Shown: positions 7,274 through 17,322 of the stretch, piece after piece
Layout of the letters: each line of letters opens with the position of its first letter
Numbering within the stretch: the first letter of the stretch is position 1
Origin: Pelotomaculum sp.
GTDB taxonomy: Bacteria; Bacillota; Desulfotomaculia; Desulfotomaculales; Pelotomaculaceae
Length of the DNA stretch: 64,000 nucleotides
Direction of reading: 5' to 3'
NCBI GenBank assembly: GCA_018435055.1
Contig: JAHDOA010000004.1
Location: 124,001-188,000 of the forward strand
Made by a program: the position numbers and the translations under genes
The notes under the pieces: model-generated
What the model was told of the DNA's origin: nothing
Database searches by the model: none
Seen by the model: only the letters and a program-made list of their open reading frames with translations

Positions 7274-8346
7274 TACAATGTCAGCCGCAGTGTATTGACC
7301 CCGTTAACAAACGTATGTACAATCTCACCCGCCGTGTTATGGATCATTAACCTGGCCAGGTCGTCCGTCGCAGTTACCAGCGCGTCTTCACTGTCGCCGG
7401 GATAGGTGACGATTACCTCATAGCGGCATAGCTGCTCTGAAAAACTGACACTTAAGTCACACACACCAAATCTGGGAACAACGATATTGATCACCAGTTC
7501 CTCCGCAATGAGCCTTAGCTTCTTAGCAGTCTTATCCTCCAGCGCATGTCTGAAACAAAAATTGTCTATGCCGTTGAGCATAGCCACATAGTCAAAATCC
7601 CTTGATTCTACCTTATAATGGAAGCTCCGGATCATATAGATAAACGCCTGTGTCCTGGGTTTTTGGGGGGCCTCAAATATCTCTGCCGGCGTCCCCTGTT
7701 CGTAAATCCCGCACTCGTCCATATAAAACACCCGGCTGGAAACCTCTTTCGCAAAGTTCATCTCATGGGTAACAATCAACATCGTCAGCCCGGTTTTTGA
7801 CAAGTTGCGAATTACCGCCGTGACCTCGCCCACCATGGTAGGGTCGAGCGCGGAAGTCGGCTCGTCAAATAAAATGACCTCCGGCTCCATTGCCAGGCAG
7901 CGCGCAATCGCCACGCGCTGTTTCTGGCCGCCCGACAGCTGATGGGGGTAATGACGCGCCCGCTCTGACAGCCCCACTGTTCTTAAGAGATCCTTGGCTT
8001 TAGCCTCCGCTTCGGTGCGTGATTTCCCAAGGAGCTTTATTGGACCTGCGCAGATGTTTTCCATCACATTCAGGTGTGAAAAAAGCCCAAAATTCTGGAA
8101 CACCATTCCCATATTACGGCGAATCCCGTCAATGTTCTTCCTATCTATCTTCAGACCGTTAAAATACACTTCCCCGGAAGTGGGCGGGTCCAGGAAATTA
8201 ACAGCGCGCAAGAACGTACTTTTCCCTGTACCGGAGGGGCCGATAATGGAGACGACCTCACCTTTTCCGATTTCCACAGTCACATTTTGCAGAATAATAT
8301 TTTCACCATATCTTTTAGTGAGGTTTTCCGTTCTTAGAATGCTCAT
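7273..8346 (-). CDS. Amino-acid-type ABC transporter ATPase fused to RsbW-like (HATPase) domain
   Basis: A 357-residue protein. Residues 1-240 are a GlnQ/HisP-type ATPase with Walker A GPSGTGKST, Q-loop MVFQNFGLF, signature LSGGQKQR, Walker B VILFDEP and the H-loop VTHEM. Residues about 250-357 are not part of normal GlnQ. They contain AEELVINIV, which resembles the N-box of RsbW/GHKL ATPases, but no clear G-boxes. The ATG at 8346 lies behind GGAGG and overlaps the upstream stop (TGATG), so it is coupled to the fused binding-protein/permease gene. It probably powers that importer; the tail may sense or relay a signal. Confidence 0.8.
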   Translation of the reverse strand: MSILRTENLTKRYGENIILQNVTVEIGKGEVVSIIGPSGTGKSTFLRAVNFLDPPTSGEVYFNGLKIDRKNIDGIRRNMGMVFQNFGLFSHLNVMENICAGPIKLLGKSRTEAEAKAKDLLRTVGLSERARHYPHQLSGGQKQRVAIARCLAMEPEVILFDEPTSALDPTMVGEVTAVIRNLSKTGLTMLIVTHEMNFAKEVSSRVFYMDECGIYEQGTPAEIFEAPQKPRTQAFIYMIRSFHYKVESRDFDYVAMLNGIDNFCFRHALEDKTAKKLRLIAEELVINIVVPRFGVCDLSVSFSEQLCRYEVIVTYPGDSEDALVTATDDLARLMIHNTAGEIVHTFVNGVNTLRLTL

Positions 8347-10664
8347 CAGCACACCTCCTTGTTAATCATCCCAACCAGCTTCTTAAACAGGTAGACGCAA
8401 ACGCTTGTGACAATTAGATAAATCACCGCCACAAACAGTAACGGGAAAAACGCGTCATATGTGCGGCTCCGGATGATATCTCCTGCTCTCGTCAGATCCT
8501 GAATAGCAATATAGCCGACGATTGCGGTCGCCTTGACAAGCTCAATAAAGCCGGCACAATAGGCGGGCAGGGCCCGTTTGACCGCCTGTGGCAGTGTCAC
8601 TGTCAGAAAAGCGCCAAAAGCGGTAAACCCCAAGCTGCGAGCCGCCTCTATCTCCACGGTGTCCACGGTATCTATCGCGCCTTTGAGGTTTGATGCGACG
8701 CCTGCGCCCTCGACAAGCGCGAAGGCGCACACCGCGATTAACATCGCCTTAACATCCGTTTTCCCAAATATGATGTAGTAGCTGATCATTAATAAAACCA
8801 CCATGGGCAAGCCGCGGATCAGATAGCAATAAAGTCTGCCCAGACCGCTTAAAAATTTATTCTTATGCATCAGCGCAAAGCAAATAACCCCGCCAAGCAA
8901 TGTGCCGAACACCTGTGCCAGCAGCGAGATCGTTATGGTGACGCCCATACCGTCCAGAATCATCTTCCAGCGGTTCTCCGTAATCAAGTTGCGGTGTATT
9001 GCGGATTTGAGCCATTCGATAAATCCGGCCCCCGTCTTATCCCTCGCGGCATCCACCGAAGCAGCATCCACCCCTGCCGGTGTTTTTAGCGTAAGAATAC
9101 CCTGCTGGTCGTCGTACATCGAGTTACTGAACAGCACCGACTTCTGGCGCTCTTCGGTAATGGAAACGCATGAAATCGCTATATCGGCCTTACCGCCGGT
9201 CACTGCGGGGATCAGGGCGCCGAATTCCATAGGATAATATTTCACAGTATAGCCCGCATGGGCAGCAAAACGGTTCATCAGCTCGATGGAATAACCTTTT
9301 AACTCGCCATTCTCTCCGAAAAAATCAAAGGGAATATTCGTACCTACCGTGGCAACATTTAAAACACCCTTCTTGCCCGTGTATACCAGCTCCGGCATCG
9401 GCCCCTTGAGATCGGGCGGGCTCTTGAACCAGCGGTTCTTCATCTTTTCAAGCGTACCGTCGGATTTGGCAATAGCCAAAAAGGCGTTAAACTCATCGAT
9501 CAGAGCCTGATTGTCAAGTCTGGCAAAGGCGCCCATGGGACTGACAAAAAACGAGGCAGGGATCTCAATAACCTCCATGTCTTCATTACCCGGTTCACTG
9601 ACCAAAACTCTAAGCGCGGACAAATCTGAAGCTAACCCCGCGATCCTGCCGTTTCGCACATCCTCAATCCCGGTGGGCAAATCCTGGTAATATACCGGAA
9701 TCGCACCGAACTTTTCCACAACCGACTCCGATACAGACCCGATAACCGTGCCCACCGCCTTACCCGAAAACCAGGCATAGGAACGCCCGGGAACCGGTGT
9801 TTCCTGCTGGCGCTTCCTTACCACCAGCACGGTCTTGCTCACATAGTCGGGGTCGCTGAACAGGAAGCTCTCTTTCCGCTCGCTGGTTATATAAACGCTT
9901 CCCCCGATATCCGCCTTTCCACTGGCTACATAGGCCATCATTCCACTGAAATCCATATCGACAAACCTGATGTCCTTACCTAACCACGCGGCAAAGCGGC
10001 GGAGTTGCTCGATGTCAAAACCTGTATATTCCCCACTTTCTCCCGCAAAGGTAAATGGCGGATAAGTAGCCATAATACCCGCGGTTAATGTCCCGTTTTC
10101 ACCGGTTAGGGGGATCTCGGGCATGACCGCCTCACACGCATTGGATCTCAGCCAGCGTTCCTGCATCTCCTCGAGCATGCCGTTCGCCTTAATATGCGCT
10201 AAAAATTCGTTGTATTGCTCAATGATATCCTGCCGCACGGAGAAAACACCGTACTCAAAATTAAGCTCCGCAAGGGGGACGGGCAACACCTGCAAGCCGT
10301 CATACTGTCCTGAGCACAAGCTAAACGTGGCGGCAAGGTCGTCCATCAGCGCGGCATCCGCCTTGCCCAGCTTCACCGCTTCGATCTCCTCAACGGTATT
10401 CTTAAAGTAGAGTTTCTCTGAAGCGTTGAATATCCTGTCGGCAACCCCGTCAAACAGTGAACCGGTCAATATCGAAAACCGCTTCCCTTTGAAGTCTTCA
10501 TAGGTCGCCGGCTCTAAATTGCCACCTGACTGGTTAGTGAAAACCTTGTCGCCACCGACAATATCTTCGCTATGCGCCATTTCCGCCTGCGCCTTTGAAT
10601 GCCCCAACAGCAGTGCGGGAACTGCGAATAAACACAGTAAAACTACTGCTATGCCTTTCTTCAT
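8346..10664 (-). CDS. Fused multi-SBP and permease protein of amino-acid-type ABC importer (intact copy)
   Basis: A 772-residue protein with a signal peptide (about 1-27). It is followed by a series of SBP_bac_3 lobes: one C-lobe-like unit (50-170), a full N+C pair (about 185-430), another N-lobe (445-540), then a HisM-type permease (about 565-765) with the EAA loop (EIEAARSLGFTAFGAF) and several transmembrane helices. Binding-protein/permease fusions exist in Gram-positives, but this lobe arrangement is unusual. The ATPase partner is the next gene. Amino-acid or peptide uptake is inferred. SARP-type site B lies 220 bp upstream, with a phosphatase remnant in between. Confidence 0.85.
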   Translation of the reverse strand: MKKGIAVVLLCLFAVPALLLGHSKAQAEMAHSEDIVGGDKVFTNQSGGNLEPATYEDFKGKRFSILTGSLFDGVADRIFNASEKLYFKNTVEEIEAVKLGKADAALMDDLAATFSLCSGQYDGLQVLPVPLAELNFEYGVFSVRQDIIEQYNEFLAHIKANGMLEEMQERWLRSNACEAVMPEIPLTGENGTLTAGIMATYPPFTFAGESGEYTGFDIEQLRRFAAWLGKDIRFVDMDFSGMMAYVASGKADIGGSVYITSERKESFLFSDPDYVSKTVLVVRKRQQETPVPGRSYAWFSGKAVGTVIGSVSESVVEKFGAIPVYYQDLPTGIEDVRNGRIAGLASDLSALRVLVSEPGNEDMEVIEIPASFFVSPMGAFARLDNQALIDEFNAFLAIAKSDGTLEKMKNRWFKSPPDLKGPMPELVYTGKKGVLNVATVGTNIPFDFFGENGELKGYSIELMNRFAAHAGYTVKYYPMEFGALIPAVTGGKADIAISCVSITEERQKSVLFSNSMYDDQQGILTLKTPAGVDAASVDAARDKTGAGFIEWLKSAIHRNLITENRWKMILDGMGVTITISLLAQVFGTLLGGVICFALMHKNKFLSGLGRLYCYLIRGLPMVVLLMISYYIIFGKTDVKAMLIAVCAFALVEGAGVASNLKGAIDTVDTVEIEAARSLGFTAFGAFLTVTLPQAVKRALPAYCAGFIELVKATAIVGYIAIQDLTRAGDIIRSRTYDAFFPLLFVAVIYLIVTSVCVYLFKKLVGMINKEVC

Positions 10665-10669
10665 GTACT

Positions 10670-10745
10670 TTGCTCCTTATATCTTAGTAACCAGCATTAA
10701 CATCATCTGCCTGTTCCGCTCCATTGACGAATTGCTCGAGCTCAA
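10670..10745 (-). pseudogene. Remnant of a PP2C/SpoIIE-type phosphatase gene end (copy 1)
   Basis: The minus strand encodes EQFVNGAEQADDV, the usual C-terminal signature of SpoIIE/RsbU-type phosphatases, then breaks after a small deletion. A longer version lies before the second binding-protein gene (18965-19171). The rest of the gap 10746-11115 holds site B and the regulator promoter. Confidence 0.6.
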
Positions 10746-10883
10746 ACGGATGGCAATCCCAATTTGTTTCTTAGTTTTCGCCTTGTAGATGGCCTTGAAG
10801 GCATTCAACACTGCTCATCTCAGGTTTCCTGGATGTTTTCGGCCGGGGCCATTGTTGTTTTTTTTTCAACCTGTTATTTTTGC

Positions 10884-10917
10884 ATTATATAGCCTGAGGA
10901 CTAACAAAACAGCTAAC
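10884..10917 (-). promoter_or_regulatory. SARP-type operator and -10, site B (importer gene)
   Basis: On the minus strand: GTTAGCT, 5 nt (GTTTT), GTTAGTC, 9 nt, TATAAT. It matches sites D and E base for base in layout. It drives the fused importer gene starting at 10664 after a long leader of about 210 nt. Confidence 0.75.
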
Positions 10918-11057
10918 AAAACCAGTCAAATATTATTTACCTTTTTCAGGTAGTATGGTGTATTCAGACTTGATCGGAGAATAGGCCTAAAGGCATAACA
11001 CGCCTTACTTCAATTAACATAATTTAATTTATTTTGGTTCTTTCGATCTTTTTCACC

Positions 11058-11084
11058 AACAACTTAATTGAGTGTTGTTATAAT
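11058..11084 (+). promoter_or_regulatory. Regulator promoter with overlapping palindrome
   Basis: TATAAT (11079-11084) overlaps an inverted repeat AACAAC...GTTGTT (11058-11079). No good -35 is seen. The palindrome covers the -35 to -10 region and could be an operator, perhaps for autoregulation. A partial copy lies at 7190-7232. Confidence 0.5.
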
Positions 11085-11115
11085 AGTTATAAGCAAAAGA
11101 ATGGGAGTGCAGGAT

Positions 11116-14055
11116 ATGTCTACCGTATCAAGTGTAAAAATTTCCGTTCCATCGAAAACTGCCGGCGAAATTTTACGTGAAGGGCTTGTATCACAAATTC
11201 TCAACTGTCAAAAAAAACTTGCATATGTCCATGCCGGAGCAGGGTACGGCAAAACCACCCTGCTGGCGCAGGCGGCCAATTCAGTGAAAAACGCTGTCTG
11301 GCTCACACTGGATGAAGAAAGCGACATCTTCTCCTTTCTCGGCCTTTTAAGCGAAGCCATCCACCATACATTTCCCTGCTATGAGCTTAACTTTTCCCAG
11401 TACCTTCCTTTTGAGGGGAAAAAAAATTTTATCACCATACTTGCTAATGCGCTCATCAGCAGCATTGAAAATCTTTCACAGGATTGTATGATTGTGCTGG
11501 ATGATCTGCATACCATACAAGACGAGAGTATTAAGGATCTCATCACCTGCATCATAAAATATAAGCCTGAAAATATCCGGATTTGCGTGGGCAGCCGGGA
11601 AACTCCCTGGCAGGAGTTTGTAGCTTTGCAGGTCAGGGGTAATATTTTAGAGCTTACCCAAAAAGAACTTGCCTTCACCAGGGAGGAAGCAGCCAGGGTG
11701 CTAGGCTTCGAGGACGAGAATATCTATGCTGTCACGGAAGGATGGCCTCTGGGAATCCGCTCCTTCAGGGTGCTTTTCGAAGATGGCGTAAACCTTGTTG
11801 ACATCCCCGCCCAGGGCAGCAATATTCTAGATTCCTACCTTTTTTATGAATGCGCCAGCCGCCTGCCGGCCGAAACTATAGATTTTCTCAAAACTTCAGC
11901 CTGTTTTGAGGAATTGGACCCGCAAATGCTTGACGCGGTTACCAACAGGAAGAACTCCCTTCTTCTCTTAGACAGCCTGGTAAAACGCAATATCTTTACT
12001 ACCAGGACGGAAGGCGCACAATTCCGTTACCACACACTTTTCAGGCAGCACTTGCTGAGAGATATGGAGGCTTCCCAAAAAAAGCAGCTGGAGCACAAGG
12101 CTGGTTTATATTACTATGAACAAAAGCAGTATTCCCGGGCCGCCAAATACGCCATGCTTGCCAGTGACAACGAAATGCTGGAGAAAATTATCCTTGCCGG
12201 CTACGAAGACCAGATAAAAAACGGCGGTTTCAGTGAACTGCGGAACTGGTTTAAAGCCCTCGGCGGCGCCCCCGCCACCTCCAGCCAGAGAATTTCCCTG
12301 GTCAGGGGGATTTCTCTCTCCAGCATCGGGAACTTCAGTGAGGCCGAAACATGGCTGGATAATGTGAAACCACGGGCAAATGGAGCCGGAGAAGACCTAT
12401 ATTTTGACGCCATGGTGCATAAAGCAAGGATTTTAAGGAACTCTGCCTCCTTTGAGGAATCAAACCAGCTGCTGGACAGCCTGCTGTCAGATATTAACAG
12501 CATAGATCCCAACAGATTGTATCAAGCCGGCATTGAAAAAATCTATAACCTCTGCTGGAATTCTCAAATAAGGGAAGCTTATGATACCGCATACCTGCTG
12601 ATTGAAACATGCGCCCGGGCCGGGAATGTCAGGGTCAAGGCCTGGTTTGAGAGGTATTTGACAGCCGTTCATTTCTTTGCCGGGCGGATGCAGGACACTG
12701 TTCACTGCTATGAAAAATCTTTAGCGCTTCCGGAGCAGGAACGCCGGTATCTGGACATGCACAGTACCGGCATGTATGCGGCAAAAGCGTATCAAATGCT
12801 GGGCGACCGCGAGAAAGCTGAGACCATCATCGCCGCAGAGATTCAAAAGCTCAGGAGTGCGGGGCGATATGAGGAATTGTGGGCGGCTTATCTCTTGGCG
12901 GCGGAAATCTACTATCACATTGCCGACATGGACAGAAGAAGCGGCGCCGGCCCCAACTATAATACGCCTAAGAAATATTTTACCCTCGGCATTGAATATG
13001 CGTCTCTCTACCGCACTTCAAAATTCCAATTAGAATGGGCAAAAATGCAGCGCCTTGTCTACAGTCTAATATTCACAAATGACTCAAAAGCAGCAGTTAT
13101 AGATGAAATCCTTGCCAATCTGGAAAATGTAAGCGACTACCTGAAGACTATTGTCCTGGGCAGGCTTTTCGCCTATTATTTATCGGTATCTGATTTCCCC
13201 AACGCCGTTAAATACGCGATGATGTCCATCGAGGTTGGCGAAAGGTCAAGTATAATGATGATCCCCACCATTGCCTATGGTCTTCTGACAGAAGCAGCCA
13301 TTTCAGCAAGGGACCATGCTCAGGCTTGTGGTTTAGCGGCCCGCTACCTCAAGCTCTGTTCCGAAAACGGCATCTATGATTATTTCAAAATCCGGGGCTT
13401 ATACGGATCTATTCTACAATTTGCCCTGGATCATGGGATCGAGTCTGATTTTGTACAAAAAATGATGGCTTTTGCCGGACACAAAACGAAAAAGGTATAT
13501 GTTTCCACCTTTGGCGGGTTAAACATCCACCCGTATAAAGACAGGCAAAAGCCGCTTAAAATGCGTTCGAAAAAGGAACGTGAACTTTTGGCCTTCCTCC
13601 TTGACGCAGGCAGGGCAGGAGTGACTAAAGAACAGATCTACAATGCCGTCTGGTCGGAAACCGAATCAGATAATGTGAAAAAGCTGATCGGGGTAAACCT
13701 GGCTCATATAAAAAAGGACCTTGCTTCTCTCGGTGTTGAGGATCTTATTATAAACTACCAAAATCACTATCGTATTTGCCGGGATGAAATCCAGTGTGAT
13801 TACGAACTATTCGAAGAAGCCGCAGAAAAATTCAGGTTGCAGAATAGCGATGAAGCAGCCCAAAAAATTCTGTCCCTGTATAAAGGTGAATATCTCGCAG
13901 ACTTTGAAGCATTCTGGGCAACCGGTAAAAAAATCAGATACCGGGAAATATATGAAAAGGCCTTGGATTTCATGAAGTCTTATAAGAACACCACAATTAT
14001 TGACCCTGTGACCGCCTATGTCCGGGCAAATCCTCAAAAGGTTCAAAATGATTAA
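11116..14055 (+). CDS. Large ATPase/TPR/SARP-type transcriptional regulator
   Basis: A 979-residue STAND-type regulator. Walker A GAGYGKTT (about 41-48) and Walker B IVLDDLH define the MalT/AfsR-like ATPase. A long TPR-like helical middle follows (about 330-790). An OmpR-type winged helix (KERELLAFLL...VTKEQIYNAVW, about 815-890) and a bacterial transcriptional activation domain close the protein, ending in ALDFMKSY. This is the SARP architecture. The ATG at 11116 was chosen for GGGAG eight bases upstream; the upstream TTG at 11068 overlaps the -10 box. It probably activates the promoters bearing GTTAGYY direct repeats on either side. Confidence 0.85.
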   Translation: MSTVSSVKISVPSKTAGEILREGLVSQILNCQKKLAYVHAGAGYGKTTLLAQAANSVKNAVWLTLDEESDIFSFLGLLSEAIHHTFPCYELNFSQYLPFEGKKNFITILANALISSIENLSQDCMIVLDDLHTIQDESIKDLITCIIKYKPENIRICVGSRETPWQEFVALQVRGNILELTQKELAFTREEAARVLGFEDENIYAVTEGWPLGIRSFRVLFEDGVNLVDIPAQGSNILDSYLFYECASRLPAETIDFLKTSACFEELDPQMLDAVTNRKNSLLLLDSLVKRNIFTTRTEGAQFRYHTLFRQHLLRDMEASQKKQLEHKAGLYYYEQKQYSRAAKYAMLASDNEMLEKIILAGYEDQIKNGGFSELRNWFKALGGAPATSSQRISLVRGISLSSIGNFSEAETWLDNVKPRANGAGEDLYFDAMVHKARILRNSASFEESNQLLDSLLSDINSIDPNRLYQAGIEKIYNLCWNSQIREAYDTAYLLIETCARAGNVRVKAWFERYLTAVHFFAGRMQDTVHCYEKSLALPEQERRYLDMHSTGMYAAKAYQMLGDREKAETIIAAEIQKLRSAGRYEELWAAYLLAAEIYYHIADMDRRSGAGPNYNTPKKYFTLGIEYASLYRTSKFQLEWAKMQRLVYSLIFTNDSKAAVIDEILANLENVSDYLKTIVLGRLFAYYLSVSDFPNAVKYAMMSIEVGERSSIMMIPTIAYGLLTEAAISARDHAQACGLAARYLKLCSENGIYDYFKIRGLYGSILQFALDHGIESDFVQKMMAFAGHKTKKVYVSTFGGLNIHPYKDRQKPLKMRSKKERELLAFLLDAGRAGVTKEQIYNAVWSETESDNVKKLIGVNLAHIKKDLASLGVEDLIINYQNHYRICRDEIQCDYELFEEAAEKFRLQNSDEAAQKILSLYKGEYLADFEAFWATGKKIRYREIYEKALDFMKSYKNTTIIDPVTAYVRANPQKVQND

Positions 14056-14056
14056 A

Positions 14057-16138
14057 TTATTTGATGGTAATCGTAAAATGGACTCCAGGGGCTTCTCCTA
14101 TAAATACAACTTTTCCGTTTTCAGGAAGCTTGACAGGCTGATTACCTTTTACTGTAGAATAGTAAACACAGCTTTCTTCATCATAAACAGCAAATGAAGC
14201 GTTTTCAGGCAAATTAACAGTCATCGTTTTGCCGGCATCCTCTTTGTTGATAGTATACCAACGGGCATGTCCGTTTCCTTGGATTGTACAGACGGCATTG
14301 TCACCGGCATAGATATCCACTATATCCTTCTCGCTAATAAAAATCCAGCCGGCAATTGAAAGATATTCTCTACCGTCAACGTTTGAAATTTGGTAGATTC
14401 CCAAATCTCGTCCTGCCATAACAGGGATTTGGACATCCTGGACAGCTGTGTCCAGATTAAAGATTTTATATTGCCCGACATAACCTGGTAGCTCTTTTCC
14501 AGTGGTTATTTCGAAGCATATCCTTTCTACTACGTGGTAGGCCTGACTGGTTGGGATTTCATTGACAACATAGTACTTTGTGCCGCTTCGTTCATCCCAG
14601 GACTTTTGTGTTGCATTATCGACAATATTATGTACTACTTTCTCAGAATCGTATGCAGTTATTACCGTCTGCCCTAAATTTGCCGCGTTAATAGTTTGGA
14701 TAATACGCGCATATGTTTTCCCGTTGGATTCATTCACAAACGTCAACTTCTTGTCGCCGGCTTCATTTACAAATTCACCGTGTGACGTGTAATGGTAAGT
14801 TTCATCAGGTGAATCTGTATCAGACAAAACTGACACAGTTATTTTTCCATCCGTTCCAATTTCCATATTCTTAACTATGCTGTTGTTAGCATAGAGGCCT
14901 GAATATGAAGTTAATTCCGATGGCATTGCAGACGGGACTGGCGCCTTAATTTCCAGAGGTGGAAGAATTTCTTCAATTTCACCTTCGGCTAATAAGGTTT
15001 GAAGCAGCAGGGGCAGACCCATCAATTGGCCAAACATGCTGGAACCACCAGAAAGCACAGCCGCAAAAACCATATTGTGCTCAGGCAGCACTATCATGCA
15101 ACCATGATATAAGCCAGTGTCACCGCCCTTGATCAAGGCTTGTATATTGTATTGGCTGAAAGGATAGGCATCAACTGAATCCCAGCCCAATCCATAGCCG
15201 ATAGAGCTGTCACTTTGTTCAGGCCAGATACCTCTTAGGTATTCTTTTTGCTTGAAGGCTATTTTAGCATCTTCAGACAAAAGTTCCGCTGCTGGTACAA
15301 ATCCCGGATCATTCATATATACTTGCCCTAGTCGACATAGGTCTTCAGCAGTCGAGTAAACTCCGCCTGTGCCAATCATATTGAAAGTTTCAACCGGTGT
15401 CTCTTCTTCATTTAAAAATGTTCTTGCCAGACGGTTCAGGTCAAAGTCGTCCTGTGGTGTTTTTGTGTTGGTCATGCCGAGAGGCCCGGTAATATTCTGT
15501 CTGATAAATTCTGAAAAGCTCATGCCGCTGACTTCCTCAACAATAAGCTCTGCAAGTGTAAATCCGTCATTGCAATAAACTGAGAATTCTCCTGGATCCG
15601 CTTTCAATTTTTGTGTGGCGAGTTGTGCCAGCAAAGCATCATGATTGAGGGTATTAGGGTAATCATATGTGGCGCCGTTAACATAGACGGATCCCATTAT
15701 TCCTGAAGAATGGTTAAGCAACATCCGTACAGTTATCTTTTTATAGCGCTCGTCAGCCATTTTAAATTCCGGAAGGTAGGTTACGACCGGTTCATCCAAA
15801 TCCAATTTACCTTGATCTGAGAGCAGCATGATGGCTGTGGTCGTAAACATTTTGCTTATAGAACCGATTCCAAACATTGCTTGACTATTCAATGGAATAA
15901 CATTAGATTTGTGAAAAATTCCAGCAGTACCCGAAACGACAATTTTTCCGTCGGAAACCAATGCATACTGAAGGCCGGAAACACCGTGATCATTTACAAT
16001 AACTTCAGCCATTTCATATGCTGAATTTTTCACATCAGCATAAAGATCGTGTTCAGCAAAAGTTATACTTGGAAGCATCATCAGTATTGCCAGCATCAAT
16101 AATATTATTAGGCCTGAATGTTTTAAACGAGTTATCAT
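14057..16138 (-). CDS. Secreted AmpC-like serine hydrolase (beta-lactamase/D-Ala peptidase family) with C-terminal extension
   Basis: A 693-residue protein with a signal peptide (1-28). The class C beta-lactamase fold (about 35-370) shows the three motifs: SISK (catalytic Ser and Lys), YCN, and KGG in place of KTG. About 300 residues of beta-rich extension follow. GGGGGAAG precedes the ATG. It converges on the regulator gene, with stops 1 bp apart. It may process cell-wall D-amino acids or a peptide product; true beta-lactamase activity is not implied. It is paralogous to 19451-22396 but lacks its SLH domains. Degenerate SARP-type site C lies 190 bp upstream. Confidence 0.8.
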   Translation of the reverse strand: MITRLKHSGLIILLMLAILMMLPSITFAEHDLYADVKNSAYEMAEVIVNDHGVSGLQYALVSDGKIVVSGTAGIFHKSNVIPLNSQAMFGIGSISKMFTTTAIMLLSDQGKLDLDEPVVTYLPEFKMADERYKKITVRMLLNHSSGIMGSVYVNGATYDYPNTLNHDALLAQLATQKLKADPGEFSVYCNDGFTLAELIVEEVSGMSFSEFIRQNITGPLGMTNTKTPQDDFDLNRLARTFLNEEETPVETFNMIGTGGVYSTAEDLCRLGQVYMNDPGFVPAAELLSEDAKIAFKQKEYLRGIWPEQSDSSIGYGLGWDSVDAYPFSQYNIQALIKGGDTGLYHGCMIVLPEHNMVFAAVLSGGSSMFGQLMGLPLLLQTLLAEGEIEEILPPLEIKAPVPSAMPSELTSYSGLYANNSIVKNMEIGTDGKITVSVLSDTDSPDETYHYTSHGEFVNEAGDKKLTFVNESNGKTYARIIQTINAANLGQTVITAYDSEKVVHNIVDNATQKSWDERSGTKYYVVNEIPTSQAYHVVERICFEITTGKELPGYVGQYKIFNLDTAVQDVQIPVMAGRDLGIYQISNVDGREYLSIAGWIFISEKDIVDIYAGDNAVCTIQGNGHARWYTINKEDAGKTMTVNLPENASFAVYDEESCVYYSTVKGNQPVKLPENGKVVFIGEAPGVHFTITIK

Positions 16139-16326
16139 TTTCTTCCCCCTTAATCTAGTTTTTGTGCAGTGTTGCCCTAAATGGGATATTTTTCAATTAA
16201 TTATATATTATCATACATAACTATATAAGATTACCCCTGGGTAAAATCCATTTTAATTTCGTTAATTATTATCATTTGTCAGCCAATACGCACGTTGGGT
16301 GTATCGTGTTGACAGGTTATATTTGC

Positions 16327-16348
16327 ATTATATAGCAAAACGGCTAAA
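16327..16348 (-). promoter_or_regulatory. Degenerate SARP-type site C
   Basis: On the minus strand TTTAGCC lies exactly 9 nt before a perfect TATAAT, but the distal heptamer is lost. The flanks (TGCAAATATAAC) match sites B and D, so it is a decayed family member upstream of the serine hydrolase. The remainder of 16139-16425 shows no gene. Confidence 0.5.
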
Positions 16349-16425
16349 AGTCTAGTTTGAGTCTTAATATTTTTTTATCTTTAGCGCATTTAGTGTCTCA
16401 GATGATAATTCAAAGTGTAGTTGCA

Positions 16426-17322
16426 TTACAATGTCAGCCGCAGTGTATTGGCCCCGTTAACAAACGTATGTACAATCTCACCCGCCGTGTTATGTATCAT
16501 CACCCTGGCCAGGTCGTCCGCCGCAGTTGCCAGCGCGTCTTCACTGTTGCCGGGATAGGTGACGATTACCTCATAGCGGCTTAGCCGCTCTGAAAAACTG
16601 ACACTTAAGTCACATACACCAAATCTGGGAACAACGATATTGATCACCAGTTCCTCCGCAATGAGCCTTAGCTTCTTAGCACTCTTATCCGCTACCGCAT
16701 GGCTGAAACAAAAATTGTCTATGCCGGCGAGCATTGCCGCATAGTCAAAATCCCTTGATTCCACTTTATAGTGGAAGCTGCGGATCCTATAGATAAACGC
16801 CTGTGTCTTGGACTTTTGGGGGTTCTCAAATATCCCGGCCGGCGTCCCCTGTTCGTATATCCCGCGCTCGTCCATATAAAACACCCGGCTGGAAATCTCT
16901 TGCGCAAAGCTCATTTCATGGGTAACAATCAACATCGTCAGCCCGGTTTTTGATAAGCCGCGTATTACTGCCGTGACCTCGCCCACCATCGTAGGATCGA
17001 GCGCGGAAGTCGGCTCATCAAACAAAATGACCTCCGGCTCCATTGCCAGGCAGCGCGCAATCGCCACACGCTGCTTCTGGCCGCCCGACAGCTGATGGGG
17101 GAAATGACGCGCCCGCTCTGACAGCCCCACTATTCTTAAAAGGTCCATAGCTTTCCCCTCCGCTTCAGTGCGGGATTTCCCAAGGAGTTTTATTGGACCC
17201 GCGCAGAGGTTTTCTATCACGTCCAGGTGTGAAAAAAGCCCAAAACTTTGAAATACCATCCCCATTTTACGGCGAATCTCGTCAATGTTCTTCCTATTTA
17301 TTTTCACGCCGTTAAAATACAC
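16426..17322 (-). pseudogene. ABC ATPase with RsbW-like tail, N-terminus deleted (copy 2)
   Basis: 298 codons about 85-90% identical to residues 59-357 of the ATPase at 7273, with the LSGGQKQR signature, Walker B and the RsbW-like tail intact. A deletion of about 160-190 bp has removed the start codon, ribosome site and Walker A. The upstream binding-protein frame now runs into the former ATPase sequence. Without Walker A it cannot hydrolyse ATP. It could be dead, or the tail could be expressed alone. Confidence 0.85.

Noticed and set aside
11068-11115. TTG start giving a 995-residue regulator
   Set aside because: It overlaps the -10 box of the gene's own promoter, so it cannot be on the transcript from that promoter.
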